Shown piece after piece: positions 1-8,810 of a DNA stretch of 64,000 nt (positions within the stretch are counted from its first letter, which is position 1; each line of letters opens with the position of its first letter). Origin of the DNA: Paenalcaligenes faecalis (lineage in GTDB: Bacteria > Pseudomonadota > Gammaproteobacteria > Burkholderiales > Burkholderiaceae_B); assembly GCF_027557445.1 (NCBI RefSeq), contig NZ_CP106841.1, forward strand, positions 186,001 through 250,000, written 5' to 3'. Under the pieces are notes generated by a model. That model was not told the origin of the DNA and ran no database searches. It saw only the letters and a program-made list of their open reading frames with translations. Both the position numbers and the translations under genes were made by a program.

Positions 1-33
1 TAGTTCATAAGTAAATAGGAATAAATAAGTGGG

Positions 34-1104
34 TTATAGCGGGGTTTCTGAGTAGAAGCGATCTCTGGATTCGCGTTCCACAACAGTAGTAACTACCAGG
101 TCTGGCGCGTAGGAGTGTACTAAATCCGTGATTTTTTCTGGTGTGGCGCCAAGGATATGTATATGCATGACTTCTTTGAAATGCTCCAGCATAAAAGGCA
201 CCATACTGGATCCAAATGAGTCATGTATCCATAAGACTTTTTCTTGATTTAACGCGGCTGAGTTTTTATATAGCGTCGGGGTGTGTTGACTATCAGCAAA
301 AGTAATGGATTTGATGCCTAGAGAGGTTTGGTTGTCATAGTCAATGACCTCGACCGTAGGGGGGGTGGCAGTGGTATGGGTAGAGCTAACAAAATAGTCG
401 TCTACGTAGTTAGCGATGTGTAAAAAGTTAGTCAGGTCGCCTTGTTTGTTGCCGTATTGATAGATAGTGTTTTCAAAGTCATATTGGTTAAATCGTAAGT
501 GAGGGTGTTTTTGTTGTAGCGTATGCATAAACGCTTTAAAGCCAACCCATGCGCCCAGCTGATTCCAGTGAGAGTCTGTTTTAAAGTATAAGGGCAAGGT
601 ATACGTCTGTCTGGCTTGTTCTAAGGCGTCTAACAGAACGACATATATATCTTCATTATTGTTTTCTTTAAAGTAGCTCAAAGGTGTTGTCATGGGGTTT
701 TTGACCCAGTCTGGTGTTTTTTCGCTGTAGACGCTGTCTTTATCAGGGGCAAGCATAATCGTATAAGACTGGACGCCTTGGCTTAAAAACCAGTGTTTCC
801 AGAGGGTAGCATTATGGATAATGGTTTGGATGTGTTCTTTGTCTTGCTCACTGAGTTTTCTCTTTTTTTCTACCCCGTTCATGTAGGTATTACCTAGAAA
901 AAGCCAGCCGTCTTTCCCTAGATAGGTTTGTTGGGGGTTGATAGATATCCCCATCTGATAACTAAGCCAGCCAAATAAGGGTTGAATTTTGTCCGTGTTA
1001 TAGAGGTTCTTAATGGATTGATTCTGGTACAGATTCCACGCAGGAAGTAAGGCCAAAGATACCAAGAACACACACAGGAATGCATGAATTTTTTTTCTTA
1101 TCAT
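34..1104 (-). CDS. AlgX/AlgJ-like SGNH-type O-acetyltransferase
   Basis: A 356-residue envelope protein with an N-terminal hydrophobic signal or anchor (about residues 7-22) followed by an AlgX/AlgJ-type SGNH hydrolase-like domain. Visible catalytic features are TDSHW (Asp177 and His179) and HDSFGSS with the probable nucleophile Ser296, the Asp-His/Ser layout of alginate O-acetyltransferases. By family it transfers acetyl groups to an exported polysaccharide on the periplasmic side. It lies 9 bp downstream of an MBOAT gene on the same strand, so the two probably form one operon: MBOAT moves acetyl across the membrane and this protein places it. No alginate polymerase or export genes are in view, so the polysaccharide is unknown. 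Confidence 0.8.
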   Translation of the reverse strand: MIRKKIHAFLCVFLVSLALLPAWNLYQNQSIKNLYNTDKIQPLFGWLSYQMGISINPQQTYLGKDGWLFLGNTYMNGVEKKRKLSEQDKEHIQTIIHNATLWKHWFLSQGVQSYTIMLAPDKDSVYSEKTPDWVKNPMTTPLSYFKENNNEDIYVVLLDALEQARQTYTLPLYFKTDSHWNQLGAWVGFKAFMHTLQQKHPHLRFNQYDFENTIYQYGNKQGDLTNFLHIANYVDDYFVSSTHTTATPPTVEVIDYDNQTSLGIKSITFADSQHTPTLYKNSAALNQEKVLWIHDSFGSSMVPFMLEHFKEVMHIHILGATPEKITDLVHSYAPDLVVTTVVERESRDRFYSETPL

Positions 1105-1113
1105 CGTCCGGCC

Positions 1114-2598
1114 TTAAAAGTTGTAGTAGAGAAAAACAGCGCTACTGCTGGTGTTAGTGGCATACATAGCAATGCTAAATAACACCGTCATGTAGGCGAC
1201 TTTGCCCCAGCCAATTCGCCCCTGGGTTGTCATCTGAAAGGCATTACGTTGGCTGCAGATCACAAAGGCAACGATAATCATAATAAAACTTAATAGATAG
1301 GCCGTCAGGCTGGCAGGTAGATAGTGGTTAAAGGTGTCAATCAGAGTTCCGCCCCATGCGTAGTGATGGTAGGGGATATCATGAGCGCCCAGAGCCTGTA
1401 TAGATGAAAAGTCCACCATGCCTTTTAAAATTCGCCATGCATCGTCCATAGATGTGGCACGGAAAAACACCCATGTGACATTTACAAATAAAAAGGTGAC
1501 GAGCCATGCGATGGGTTTAGGTAGGGTGTAGCCTGCGCTTTTCCAAAGGCGATGGATAATTAAGGCCGTGCCGTGTAATGCACCCCACATGACAAACATC
1601 CAACTGGCACCATGCCATAAGCCCCCAAGCAAAAAGGTAATGAACAGATTGGCATACATCAGGTATTTACCATTGCGATTACCACCTAATGGAATGTACA
1701 GGTAGTCACGCAAATAACGGCCTAATGTAATATGCCAACGTCGCCAGAAGTCCTGAATGTCATACGCTTTGTAAGGGGAGTTAAAGTTTAATGGCAGCCA
1801 AATATTAAACAGCAGCGATGCCCCTATGGCCATATCGCAATAGCCACTAAAGTCAAAGTAAAGCTGAAAGGTATAGGATAAGCTGGTTGCCCATGCACTA
1901 AAAAAATGGTGCTCTACACCTGAGGCAAAGCCTGCATCTGCCCAGATAGCAAATGTATCGGCAATCATCACTTTTTTAAATAGGCCAATACTAAAAATAA
2001 ATAGCCCCATTAAAATATGTCGATGTCGCACACACCATGTCCACTTGGATTTAAACTGGCTCATCATTTCGGTATGATGCAAAATAGGGCCAGCAATCAG
2101 ATGCGGAAAAAACGTGACAAATAGGGCGTAGTTAACTAGATCGTATTCTTTGGCTTTGCCTTGGTAACTATCGACTAAAAACGCGATCTGGGTAAAGGTG
2201 TAGAAACTGATTCCTAACGGTAGAATGATATGAGTTAGATGAAAATCTGAACCAGTAAAGGTATTAATGTTATCAATAAAAAAATTGGCATACTTAAAGT
2301 AGCCTAATAGTAGTAAGTTGACAGCAATCCCCAGAATCAACGCCCATTTTCTTTTTTTGTCATTTAGGTTGATGCGGGTTTGGTAGGGGGATGCAGCCCC
2401 ACCAATAATAAAATTAAATAGGATCGAGGCCACCAGCAATGGAATATAGCTGATGCTCCAGTATCCATAAAAAACAAAACTAGCGATGGTTAGCCAGACT
2501 TTCCCCCCACTGATAAGTCGTTTTTTATTTAGCCAAAAATAGCCAAAAAAAACGATGGGCATAAATACCAGAATGAAGATCGAGGAGCTAAAAATCAT
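1114..2598 (-). CDS. MBOAT family membrane O-acyltransferase (AlgI-like)
   Basis: A 494-residue polytopic membrane protein with many hydrophobic segments. It carries the AlgI/DltB-type MBOAT signatures: QLYFDFSGYCDMAIG near residues 245-259, FWRRWHITLGRYLRDYLYIP near 284-303, and WHGASW at 328-333 whose His329 is the expected active-site histidine. Family role: passes an acyl group, usually acetyl, across the inner membrane for modification of an exported polymer. It is the first gene of a two-gene leftward unit with the SGNH protein downstream. Length and motifs fit AlgI (about 500 residues). The acceptor glycan cannot be told from the window. Confidence 0.88.
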   Translation of the reverse strand: MIFSSSIFILVFMPIVFFGYFWLNKKRLISGGKVWLTIASFVFYGYWSISYIPLLVASILFNFIIGGAASPYQTRINLNDKKRKWALILGIAVNLLLLGYFKYANFFIDNINTFTGSDFHLTHIILPLGISFYTFTQIAFLVDSYQGKAKEYDLVNYALFVTFFPHLIAGPILHHTEMMSQFKSKWTWCVRHRHILMGLFIFSIGLFKKVMIADTFAIWADAGFASGVEHHFFSAWATSLSYTFQLYFDFSGYCDMAIGASLLFNIWLPLNFNSPYKAYDIQDFWRRWHITLGRYLRDYLYIPLGGNRNGKYLMYANLFITFLLGGLWHGASWMFVMWGALHGTALIIHRLWKSAGYTLPKPIAWLVTFLFVNVTWVFFRATSMDDAWRILKGMVDFSSIQALGAHDIPYHHYAWGGTLIDTFNHYLPASLTAYLLSFIMIIVAFVICSQRNAFQMTTQGRIGWGKVAYMTVLFSIAMYATNTSSSAVFLYYNF

Positions 2599-2708
2599 TT
2601 TTTGGCCAGTGGGAATAAAGATGGCTAAGTATAGTCGAAAAAAAATCAGACTAAAATAGGCTTAGCCATCGGTTTATAGCAGCTCGTAATCTCATCACAG
2701 CAAAGGCA

Positions 2709-2955
2709 TTAAGGCTTATAAATTGTTAACTCCGTTTTAAATGCCTGTCCCCGTTCTATGTAGCTATCTGCATTGCGTTGTAGTCCGGCAATGTCTTCGT
2801 CACTGAGTGTGCGAATGGCTTTGGCGGGGCTGCCAATAATTAATGATCGGGGTGGGAACTGTTTGCCCTCCGTCACCAATGATAACGGCTTCGTTCGCCA
2901 CATACGCACTGGCGGCAATATGTGGTTTTTTTTGTTTGAACTGATACAGGGTCAT
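2709..2955 (-). pseudogene. Gamma-carbonic anhydrase-like gene, internally deleted
   Basis: Both ends of a PaaY/YrdA-type left-handed beta-helix protein are present but the middle is missing. The ATG at 2953-2955 begins MTLYQFKQKKPHIAASAYV and continues to AVIIGD, the usual family N terminus. The reading frame then shifts, and a second frame gives SLVTEGKQFPPRSLIIGSPA, AKAIR and a normal C-terminal tail ending at 2709. Family members are about 170-180 residues with metal-binding histidines in the centre; here about 95 residues including those histidines are gone and the two pieces are out of frame. It follows the HglS gene by only 7 bp, so it was probably the last gene of that operon. Confidence 0.75.
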
Positions 2956-2962
2956 AGCGATT

Positions 2963-4351
2963 TTACAATCCTAATTGGGTCAGACAGCTGGCTAATGAGC
3001 GTTCGGACTGTTCTTGATAGAGAGCTTGCTCGTCAATCACGGTTTGGCCTAAATCACGCTCAAAAAGGTCTTGGTTTGATAACTGAGTGTATTCCGCTGC
3101 GCCATTGTCACCCAGATTTGATTGGAAAATACCCGCAGCACTAACAGGTAAAAAGTCCTCGTACACGATAGCATCAATACTGACGTCGCCTTGTTCGATC
3201 AGTTGTGTGATCGTGGTGTTGGCGGGAAATTGCCCGGCTTTGGCCATGCCTTGGGCCGTAGGCGTAAAGATAAAGTAGGCTAATTCGTCTTTGAATAGTT
3301 CTGTTAGGTCGTCTGGAAAGGCGCTGAAATGCTTTTCTAGGGTCTGGTAGTAGCGCTGTGCATTGGATTCGGTGGGGGCACCGCCCATCTCGTCGCGTGT
3401 GGCTGCCAATAGCTGGTCATACAGGTCACGACCTTTAGCCGTAAGGGCTGCGCCGCGCTGCTCAATTTCACCAAAGCGGGCGGTGTGGCTGCCTAAGTCT
3501 GCGCCGTCTTGGTCAGTAAAGCGTACAGATTCATTTAAGGCTTTAAAGCTTGTTTGGCGCAGCAAAATCGGGTGTTTACGGGTCGGAGGGCCTTCGATCA
3601 CGGCTTTAGGGCTGATGCCACGCGCGGGCATTTGCTCTTGGACGGCATCAATGTCCAGCGTGCGCGGGGTCAGGTGGTTGATATGAGGGCCTTTAAAGGC
3701 CACCACGTCAGCAATCAAGCGGTGCTGGTCATGTAGGGCATCGTATTGCGCGCTGGTGACGGTGGCGTCGGTGTGCCAGCGGAATGTTTCTAGGGCTTCT
3801 TGTACAAATTGCTCTGCATCGGCGGCGTCTAATCCACCTTGTTGTTCGTGTTTTTCAATGAGAGCTAAGGCGCCATCGGTAAAGATGCGGCGGCGCGCTA
3901 AAATTGCGGCGGCTTCGTCACGTAGGGCTTCGTTATCAATCAGTTCTAGGCGCAATAACGAGGTAAAGACACGGAATGGGCTTTGTTTTAGTTCGTCTTC
4001 GTGCAAGGCTCTAAAGGCGGTGGAATGCACCGGCACACCGGCAGGGGCTAAATCGTAGTAACCCACTGGAAACATCCCCATCACGGCAAATAGACGGCGA
4101 ATGGTGTGTAGTTCATTCGCTGTGCCTACCCGAATTGCCCCATGACGTTCTTCGTCTAAGCGCGCTAGCTCTTGGGTGTTGGCAAGGTGTTGATGCAGCG
4201 CCGCGTCATTGTCTAAGCAGTGCTGGTTCACATCAGACACTAAATCCATGAGTTCACCATACAGAGGAACTTCATTTTTATACATGGCGGACATGGCGGC
4301 AGAGAACTGGGCGCGGATCTGGCTGGGGCTAACAAAAGGGGTGTTGCTCAT
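2963..4351 (-). CDS. hglS: 2-oxoadipate dioxygenase/decarboxylase, HglS/YdcJ (DUF1338) family
   Basis: A 462-residue protein matching the HglS/YdcJ family, Fe(II) enzymes that turn 2-oxoadipate into D-2-hydroxyglutarate with loss of CO2. The family's key residues are visible: His70 and Arg74 in EERHGAIRVG, His226 in GPHINH, and a Glu near 295 in ARFGEIE. Its ATG overlaps the stop of the upstream flavoenzyme gene by 4 bp (ATGA), which implies translational coupling. In the same operon lie a D-2-hydroxyglutarate dehydrogenase-type enzyme and an aminotransferase, so the context fits the last steps of lysine/2-aminoadipate breakdown as known in Pseudomonas putida. Function is inferred from family and context. 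Confidence 0.87.
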   Translation of the reverse strand: MSNTPFVSPSQIRAQFSAAMSAMYKNEVPLYGELMDLVSDVNQHCLDNDAALHQHLANTQELARLDEERHGAIRVGTANELHTIRRLFAVMGMFPVGYYDLAPAGVPVHSTAFRALHEDELKQSPFRVFTSLLRLELIDNEALRDEAAAILARRRIFTDGALALIEKHEQQGGLDAADAEQFVQEALETFRWHTDATVTSAQYDALHDQHRLIADVVAFKGPHINHLTPRTLDIDAVQEQMPARGISPKAVIEGPPTRKHPILLRQTSFKALNESVRFTDQDGADLGSHTARFGEIEQRGAALTAKGRDLYDQLLAATRDEMGGAPTESNAQRYYQTLEKHFSAFPDDLTELFKDELAYFIFTPTAQGMAKAGQFPANTTITQLIEQGDVSIDAIVYEDFLPVSAAGIFQSNLGDNGAAEYTQLSNQDLFERDLGQTVIDEQALYQEQSERSLASCLTQLGL

Positions 4352-7300
4352 GATGACAAAGTCTCCTCGGGTCGTAACGGACTACAGTGTTGTTTTAGGA
4401 TGTGTAAGGGGTGTTGAATTTTTTGTTGGCTAAAGCGTTCGACTTGGCTGCGGCACGAGTATCCCGTCGCCAGCAGTCGTTCACTGGAGCCGTGGCGCGC
4501 CACGATGGGCTGCCATGATTGGCTGTAAATGGTGGCAGAGGTGTCGCGGTGCTGGCTTTCGTGACCGTAAGTTCCCGCCATGCCACAACAACCGCTGGCA
4601 AGATTCACCAGATTTAACCCAAATAGGGCAAACACATCACGCCATAAAGCCGCCGCCTGTGGTGCAGTGGTTTTTTCTGTGCAATGCCCAAGCAGGTGAT
4701 AGGTTTTTGCGGGGTCATTGCTGTCTGCGTGTGGGGTGATGCCTTGGGCGCTAAGCCAGTCGTGCAGCCATTCTTGGGGTAATGCGACGGTGGGTGCGGT
4801 CATTTCAGGCTCTAGGGCCTGTTTGTATTCCTGTCTATACACCAAGGTCATGGCGGGATCAATGCCCACCAGTTTGACGCCTTGTGCGCTAAAGCTCGTT
4901 AATAGTTTGGCATGGCGCTGGGCTTGTTTTTTAAAGGCATTTAAAAAGCCGTGGACTTGTAATGGCTTGCCATTGGGCATAAAAGGCGCAATAAAGATAC
5001 GGACTTGCAGTTGATGCAAGAGGGCTAAGAAATCCTCCCAGACGGGGGTTTCAAAATAGCGGGTGAACGCGTCTTGTACCAGTACCACACTGTTTTGTTT
5101 TTGCTCGGCGGTTAGGCTGGATAAGGCGTTAACGGTCGCCAGCTGCGCCCCATATCGGTTCAATAGCTGATCCCATTTGGTGTCGTGCAGTAACGGAATA
5201 TCGCTCAGGCCAATCGTGTTCGTTAGCGCTTTTTGTAGCCAGTTTTGTTGCATCAGGCCGTTATAGACGGCTGGGGCTTTGGCGGCATACGGCAAGGCGT
5301 ATTCTAACGAGGCCACAGCATAGTCCTTAATAGGACGTAAGTATCGGCTGTGATAGAGATATAAAAATTTAGCCTTAACGTCAGGGATATTGACCTTGAT
5401 GGGGCATTGCCCTACACAGGATTTACAGGATAAACAGCCGTCTAGGGCTTCGTAGACCTGATGGGAAAAGTCCTGTTTTTTGGTGCGGGGTGTGCTCCAG
5501 CTAAATCGTATTTTCTGCGCCAGTTGTTTGGCTTGGTTGAATACGCCCGTAGGGGCGTGGTATTGGCTTAGGTCAACGCCCTGATTGTTTTGTAGGCGTA
5601 ACCATTCGCGCACCACTGATGAGCGCCCTTTGGGTGACTGCATGCGGTCGCGGGTGGCTTTCCAAGACGGGCACATGGCGTCGTCTAGGTCGTAGTTATA
5701 GCAGGCCCCATTGCCATTGCAGTACACGGCAGAGTCAAACTGTTTCCAGTTCGATTCCAGGATTTGACGATCAAAGTCACCACGGAAATCGACCTCATCG
5801 ACGGCGAACAGCTGTGCGCTGGGTACGGTAGATGGGGTGGCGATTTTGCCGGGGTTGAGCTGGTTGTAGGGGTCAAACAGCGCTTTGATTTGTTGCAGCA
5901 CGGGGTAGAGGCTGCCAAAAAAGGTCGGGGCATACCCAGAACGTAAGCCTTTGCCATGTTCGCCCCACAGTACGCCGCCGTATTTGTGGACGAGCGCGAC
6001 GACTTGATCGGTAATAGGACGGATTTGCGCGGCTTGGTCGGGGTCTTTCATGTCTAAGGCTGGGCGCACATGGAGTACGCCCGCGTCAACGTGACCAAAC
6101 ATGCCGTAGCGTAGGTTGGCGGCATCTAATACCGCCCTAAACTCGACAATAAAGTCGGCTAGGTTTTCTGGGGGGACAGCCGTGTCTTCGACAAAGGGCT
6201 GGGGTCGCACCTCGCCTTGGACATTTCCCAGTAAACCAACGGCACGTTTTCGCATGCCGTAGACGGTATTGACCTGTTTAGCGCCTATGGCTTGGGTATA
6301 GCCCAGACGAACTACGCTTTGGTCTGTGTCTAAGTGACGGATAAAGGCATCAACTTGTTGTTGTAGTGCGGCAATGTCATTGCCAGCGAATTCCACTAAA
6401 TTAATGCCACGGGTGGGTGTGTTGTCTTTATTTTCAGGAAAATAGCTGGCTACGCTGAGCCAGACAATATCCTGTTGTGCTAATTCCAATACCGTTGAGT
6501 CCACGGTTTCGATGGATAGCGGTTTAAGCTCCATGAGCGTTTTAGCGTCACGTAAGGCCGCTTGAAAGTCGGCATAGCGCACATTGACTAAAATTTGCTC
6601 AGTGGGGATCGGTAGCAGATTTAATTTTGCCTCGGTGATGAATCCCAAAGACCCCTCTGAACCACATAACAAGTTATTTAGATTGAATTCGTCATTTTCC
6701 TTGATATGAGGTAGGTCATAACCAGTTAAACAACGGTTTAGTGGTGGAAAGGTGTCTTTGATGGCTTGGGCATGGGTAGTGACCAATTCATCAATCAGGC
6801 TATAGATTTTCCCGACGTCTTTATCTGCTTTAAAGGTCGGTAGTTCGTGCGTGTGGATAGCAAAGGTGTCTAAGACCTGACCGCCTAACAGCACGGTTTT
6901 TAGTCCTAGTACATGGTCTCGGGTTTTGCCATAGGTACAGCTACCTTGACCGCTGGCGTCGGTGTTAATCATGCCGCCAAGGGTTGCGCGATTCGAGGTA
7001 GACAGTTCCGGCGCAAAAAACAAGCCATAGGGTTTGAGGGCCGCATTTAATTGATCTTTGACGACACCAGTTTGCACAATGGCGGTGCGTTCCCGCGCGT
7101 CAATATGCAAAATTTGATTCATGTGTCGTGATAGATCAACGATGATGCCGTCAGTTAATGATTGCCCATTCGTACCTGTACCGCCCCCGCGTGGACTTAA
7201 TATGACGCTGCGGTAACGGTCTTGCGCTGCCAGTTGTGCCACACAAATCAAGTCTTCGGTGTGACGAGGGAAAATCGAGGCTTGTGGCAGGCGTTGATAG

Positions 7301-7449
7301 ACAGAGTTATCCGTCGCGAAGACAACGCGTTTTGCGTAATGAGACTCGATTTCACCTTTGAAGCCTTGTTTTTTTAGTTCTACTAAAAAATCAGCATAAG
7401 AGCGGGCTTCGGGCGTAGCAGGTACGGGTAGTAAGGCAATGTGTTTCAT
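4348..7449 (-). CDS. FAD/Fe-S D-2-hydroxyglutarate dehydrogenase, YdiJ type
   Basis: A 1033-residue fusion. An N-terminal PCMH-type FAD-binding domain (about 45-280, with PRGGGTGTNGQSL and LCGSEGSLGFITEA) leads into an FAD-oxidase C-terminal domain (to about 540, with FGHVDAGVLHVRP and GEHGKGLRSGY). An iron-sulfur part follows, with cysteines near 577, 583 and 593 and a CLSCKSCVGQCP cluster motif at about 672-683. A CCG-type domain closes the protein (LASGCCGMAGTYGHE). Length matches E. coli YdiJ and the D-2-hydroxyglutarate dehydrogenase of P. putida. Here it would oxidise the HglS product to 2-oxoglutarate and pass electrons on through the Fe-S part. It starts 7 bp after the aminotransferase gene and overlaps the next gene by 4 bp. 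Confidence 0.85.
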   Translation of the reverse strand: MKHIALLPVPATPEARSYADFLVELKKQGFKGEIESHYAKRVVFATDNSVYQRLPQASIFPRHTEDLICVAQLAAQDRYRSVILSPRGGGTGTNGQSLTDGIIVDLSRHMNQILHIDARERTAIVQTGVVKDQLNAALKPYGLFFAPELSTSNRATLGGMINTDASGQGSCTYGKTRDHVLGLKTVLLGGQVLDTFAIHTHELPTFKADKDVGKIYSLIDELVTTHAQAIKDTFPPLNRCLTGYDLPHIKENDEFNLNNLLCGSEGSLGFITEAKLNLLPIPTEQILVNVRYADFQAALRDAKTLMELKPLSIETVDSTVLELAQQDIVWLSVASYFPENKDNTPTRGINLVEFAGNDIAALQQQVDAFIRHLDTDQSVVRLGYTQAIGAKQVNTVYGMRKRAVGLLGNVQGEVRPQPFVEDTAVPPENLADFIVEFRAVLDAANLRYGMFGHVDAGVLHVRPALDMKDPDQAAQIRPITDQVVALVHKYGGVLWGEHGKGLRSGYAPTFFGSLYPVLQQIKALFDPYNQLNPGKIATPSTVPSAQLFAVDEVDFRGDFDRQILESNWKQFDSAVYCNGNGACYNYDLDDAMCPSWKATRDRMQSPKGRSSVVREWLRLQNNQGVDLSQYHAPTGVFNQAKQLAQKIRFSWSTPRTKKQDFSHQVYEALDGCLSCKSCVGQCPIKVNIPDVKAKFLYLYHSRYLRPIKDYAVASLEYALPYAAKAPAVYNGLMQQNWLQKALTNTIGLSDIPLLHDTKWDQLLNRYGAQLATVNALSSLTAEQKQNSVVLVQDAFTRYFETPVWEDFLALLHQLQVRIFIAPFMPNGKPLQVHGFLNAFKKQAQRHAKLLTSFSAQGVKLVGIDPAMTLVYRQEYKQALEPEMTAPTVALPQEWLHDWLSAQGITPHADSNDPAKTYHLLGHCTEKTTAPQAAALWRDVFALFGLNLVNLASGCCGMAGTYGHESQHRDTSATIYSQSWQPIVARHGSSERLLATGYSCRSQVERFSQQKIQHPLHILKQHCSPLRPEETLSS

Positions 7450-7456
7450 GGTGTCC

Positions 7457-8707
7457 TTAGCAATGGGCTAAGCAGTCCCCCAATATATCTAACCCTTGAT
7501 TGAGAGTGTCTGCTTCGATGGTAAGCGGGGCTAATAGACGAATGATATGACGGTTAGCGCCGCTAGGCATTAATAGCAGACCCTGTTCACGGGCTTGATT
7601 GAGTATGTGGCTGAGTTCAGCAGTGCCGGGGCGACCATCGGGGTGGCAGAGTTCGATGCCGCGCATGGCGCCAATACCGGTTAATTTACCGACGATGGCG
7701 ATGCCTTGGTCTTTCCATTTCTGGTAATGACGTAGCACGGTGCTTTCGTAGTCGGTGGCCCATTGATTTAGGCGGGCGTCGTCGCTGAGTAACTCAATAA
7801 TTTGTAAGGCAGCAGCACACGCCACGGGGTTGCCTGAATACGTGCCACCTAAGCTGCCTTTGGGCATGCTGTCAAAGAGGTGGGCTTTGGCCATCATGGC
7901 TCCCAAGGGCATCCCTCCGGCGATGCTTTTACCTAATAATAGAATATCAGGTTCAATGCCTAAATGCTCAAACGCAAAGCGTTTTCCTGTGCGCCCAAAG
8001 CCGGATTGGATTTCATCCAGAATCAACACAATGCCATGCTGGTCGCAAAACTGGCGTAGGTAGGTGGCAAAGGTGGGATCTAGGGCTTGGAATCCCCCGT
8101 CGCCCTGTACGGGTTCCACAATAATAGCGGCGACCTCATCAAAGCCAATTTCGATTTGGCCTAAACGCTGTAGGGCGGCAATAGCTGTTTGGGCGCTGAC
8201 GCCGTTATCGGGGCTAGGAAAAGGGATATGAAAAACGGGGCCGGGTAAAGCCCCTAAACCGGTTTTATAGGGGGCGACTTTGCCATTTAAATTTAATGCG
8301 GCCAGTGTGCGACCGTGGAAAGCGCCATCAAAGGCGATGACGGCAGATCGCTTTGTGTTAAAGCGTGCCACTTTTAAGGCGTTTTCGGTGGCTTCAGCCC
8401 CGCTATTGGTCAGCATACCCATTAGGGGTGTTTGGGTAGGGATAAACTGCGCCAAGGCGTCCATCAACTGGCTGTAGGGTTGATGCGGTACGGCATTAAA
8501 GGCGTAATGCGTCATCTTTTGGGCTTGTTGAATGATGGCTTCCACGACCTGAGGGTGACAGTGGCCCACGTTCAACACGCCGATGCCGCAAATAAAATCA
8601 ATGTACTCTCGACCAGCCGTATCCCAGACACGGGCATTTTTACCGTGGTCTAAGGTGATCGGGTGGACGATTGATAATGCGGGGCTAATTTGCGTGCTGA
8701 TGGTCAT
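7457..8707 (-). CDS. Class III PLP aminotransferase (GabT-like; possible 2-aminoadipate transaminase)
   Basis: A class III, PLP-dependent aminotransferase of 416 residues from the chosen ATG at 8707, which has an AGGAG site just upstream; a TTG ten codons earlier lies ahead of that site and is less likely. Motifs: NSGAEATENALKVAR for phosphate binding, DEIQSGFGRTG with the Asp that contacts the pyridine nitrogen, and LLLGKSIAGGMPLGA with the Schiff-base Lys near 260. Closest by pattern to 4-aminobutyrate transaminase. As first gene of an operon with HglS and a D-2-hydroxyglutarate dehydrogenase, its substrate may be 2-aminoadipate, yielding 2-oxoadipate. GABA or 5-aminovalerate remain possible. 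Confidence 0.85.
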   Translation of the reverse strand: MTISTQISPALSIVHPITLDHGKNARVWDTAGREYIDFICGIGVLNVGHCHPQVVEAIIQQAQKMTHYAFNAVPHQPYSQLMDALAQFIPTQTPLMGMLTNSGAEATENALKVARFNTKRSAVIAFDGAFHGRTLAALNLNGKVAPYKTGLGALPGPVFHIPFPSPDNGVSAQTAIAALQRLGQIEIGFDEVAAIIVEPVQGDGGFQALDPTFATYLRQFCDQHGIVLILDEIQSGFGRTGKRFAFEHLGIEPDILLLGKSIAGGMPLGAMMAKAHLFDSMPKGSLGGTYSGNPVACAAALQIIELLSDDARLNQWATDYESTVLRHYQKWKDQGIAIVGKLTGIGAMRGIELCHPDGRPGTAELSHILNQAREQGLLLMPSGANRHIIRLLAPLTIEADTLNQGLDILGDCLAHC

Positions 8708-8810
8708 GCTGTCTCCTGTGTTTTTATTAGGCTTCAACCAAAGCCGTTAGGCTAAGATCACACCAAAATTTCCCCTCTCTGGCAAACGAAATAAATGGAT
8801 AAGATCATTC

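Noticed and set aside
2773-3144. A 123-codon plus-strand frame over the carbonic anhydrase relic and the end of hglS
   Set aside because: It spans two features on the other strand and its product has no recognisable family. The minus-strand readings give clear homologous motifs.
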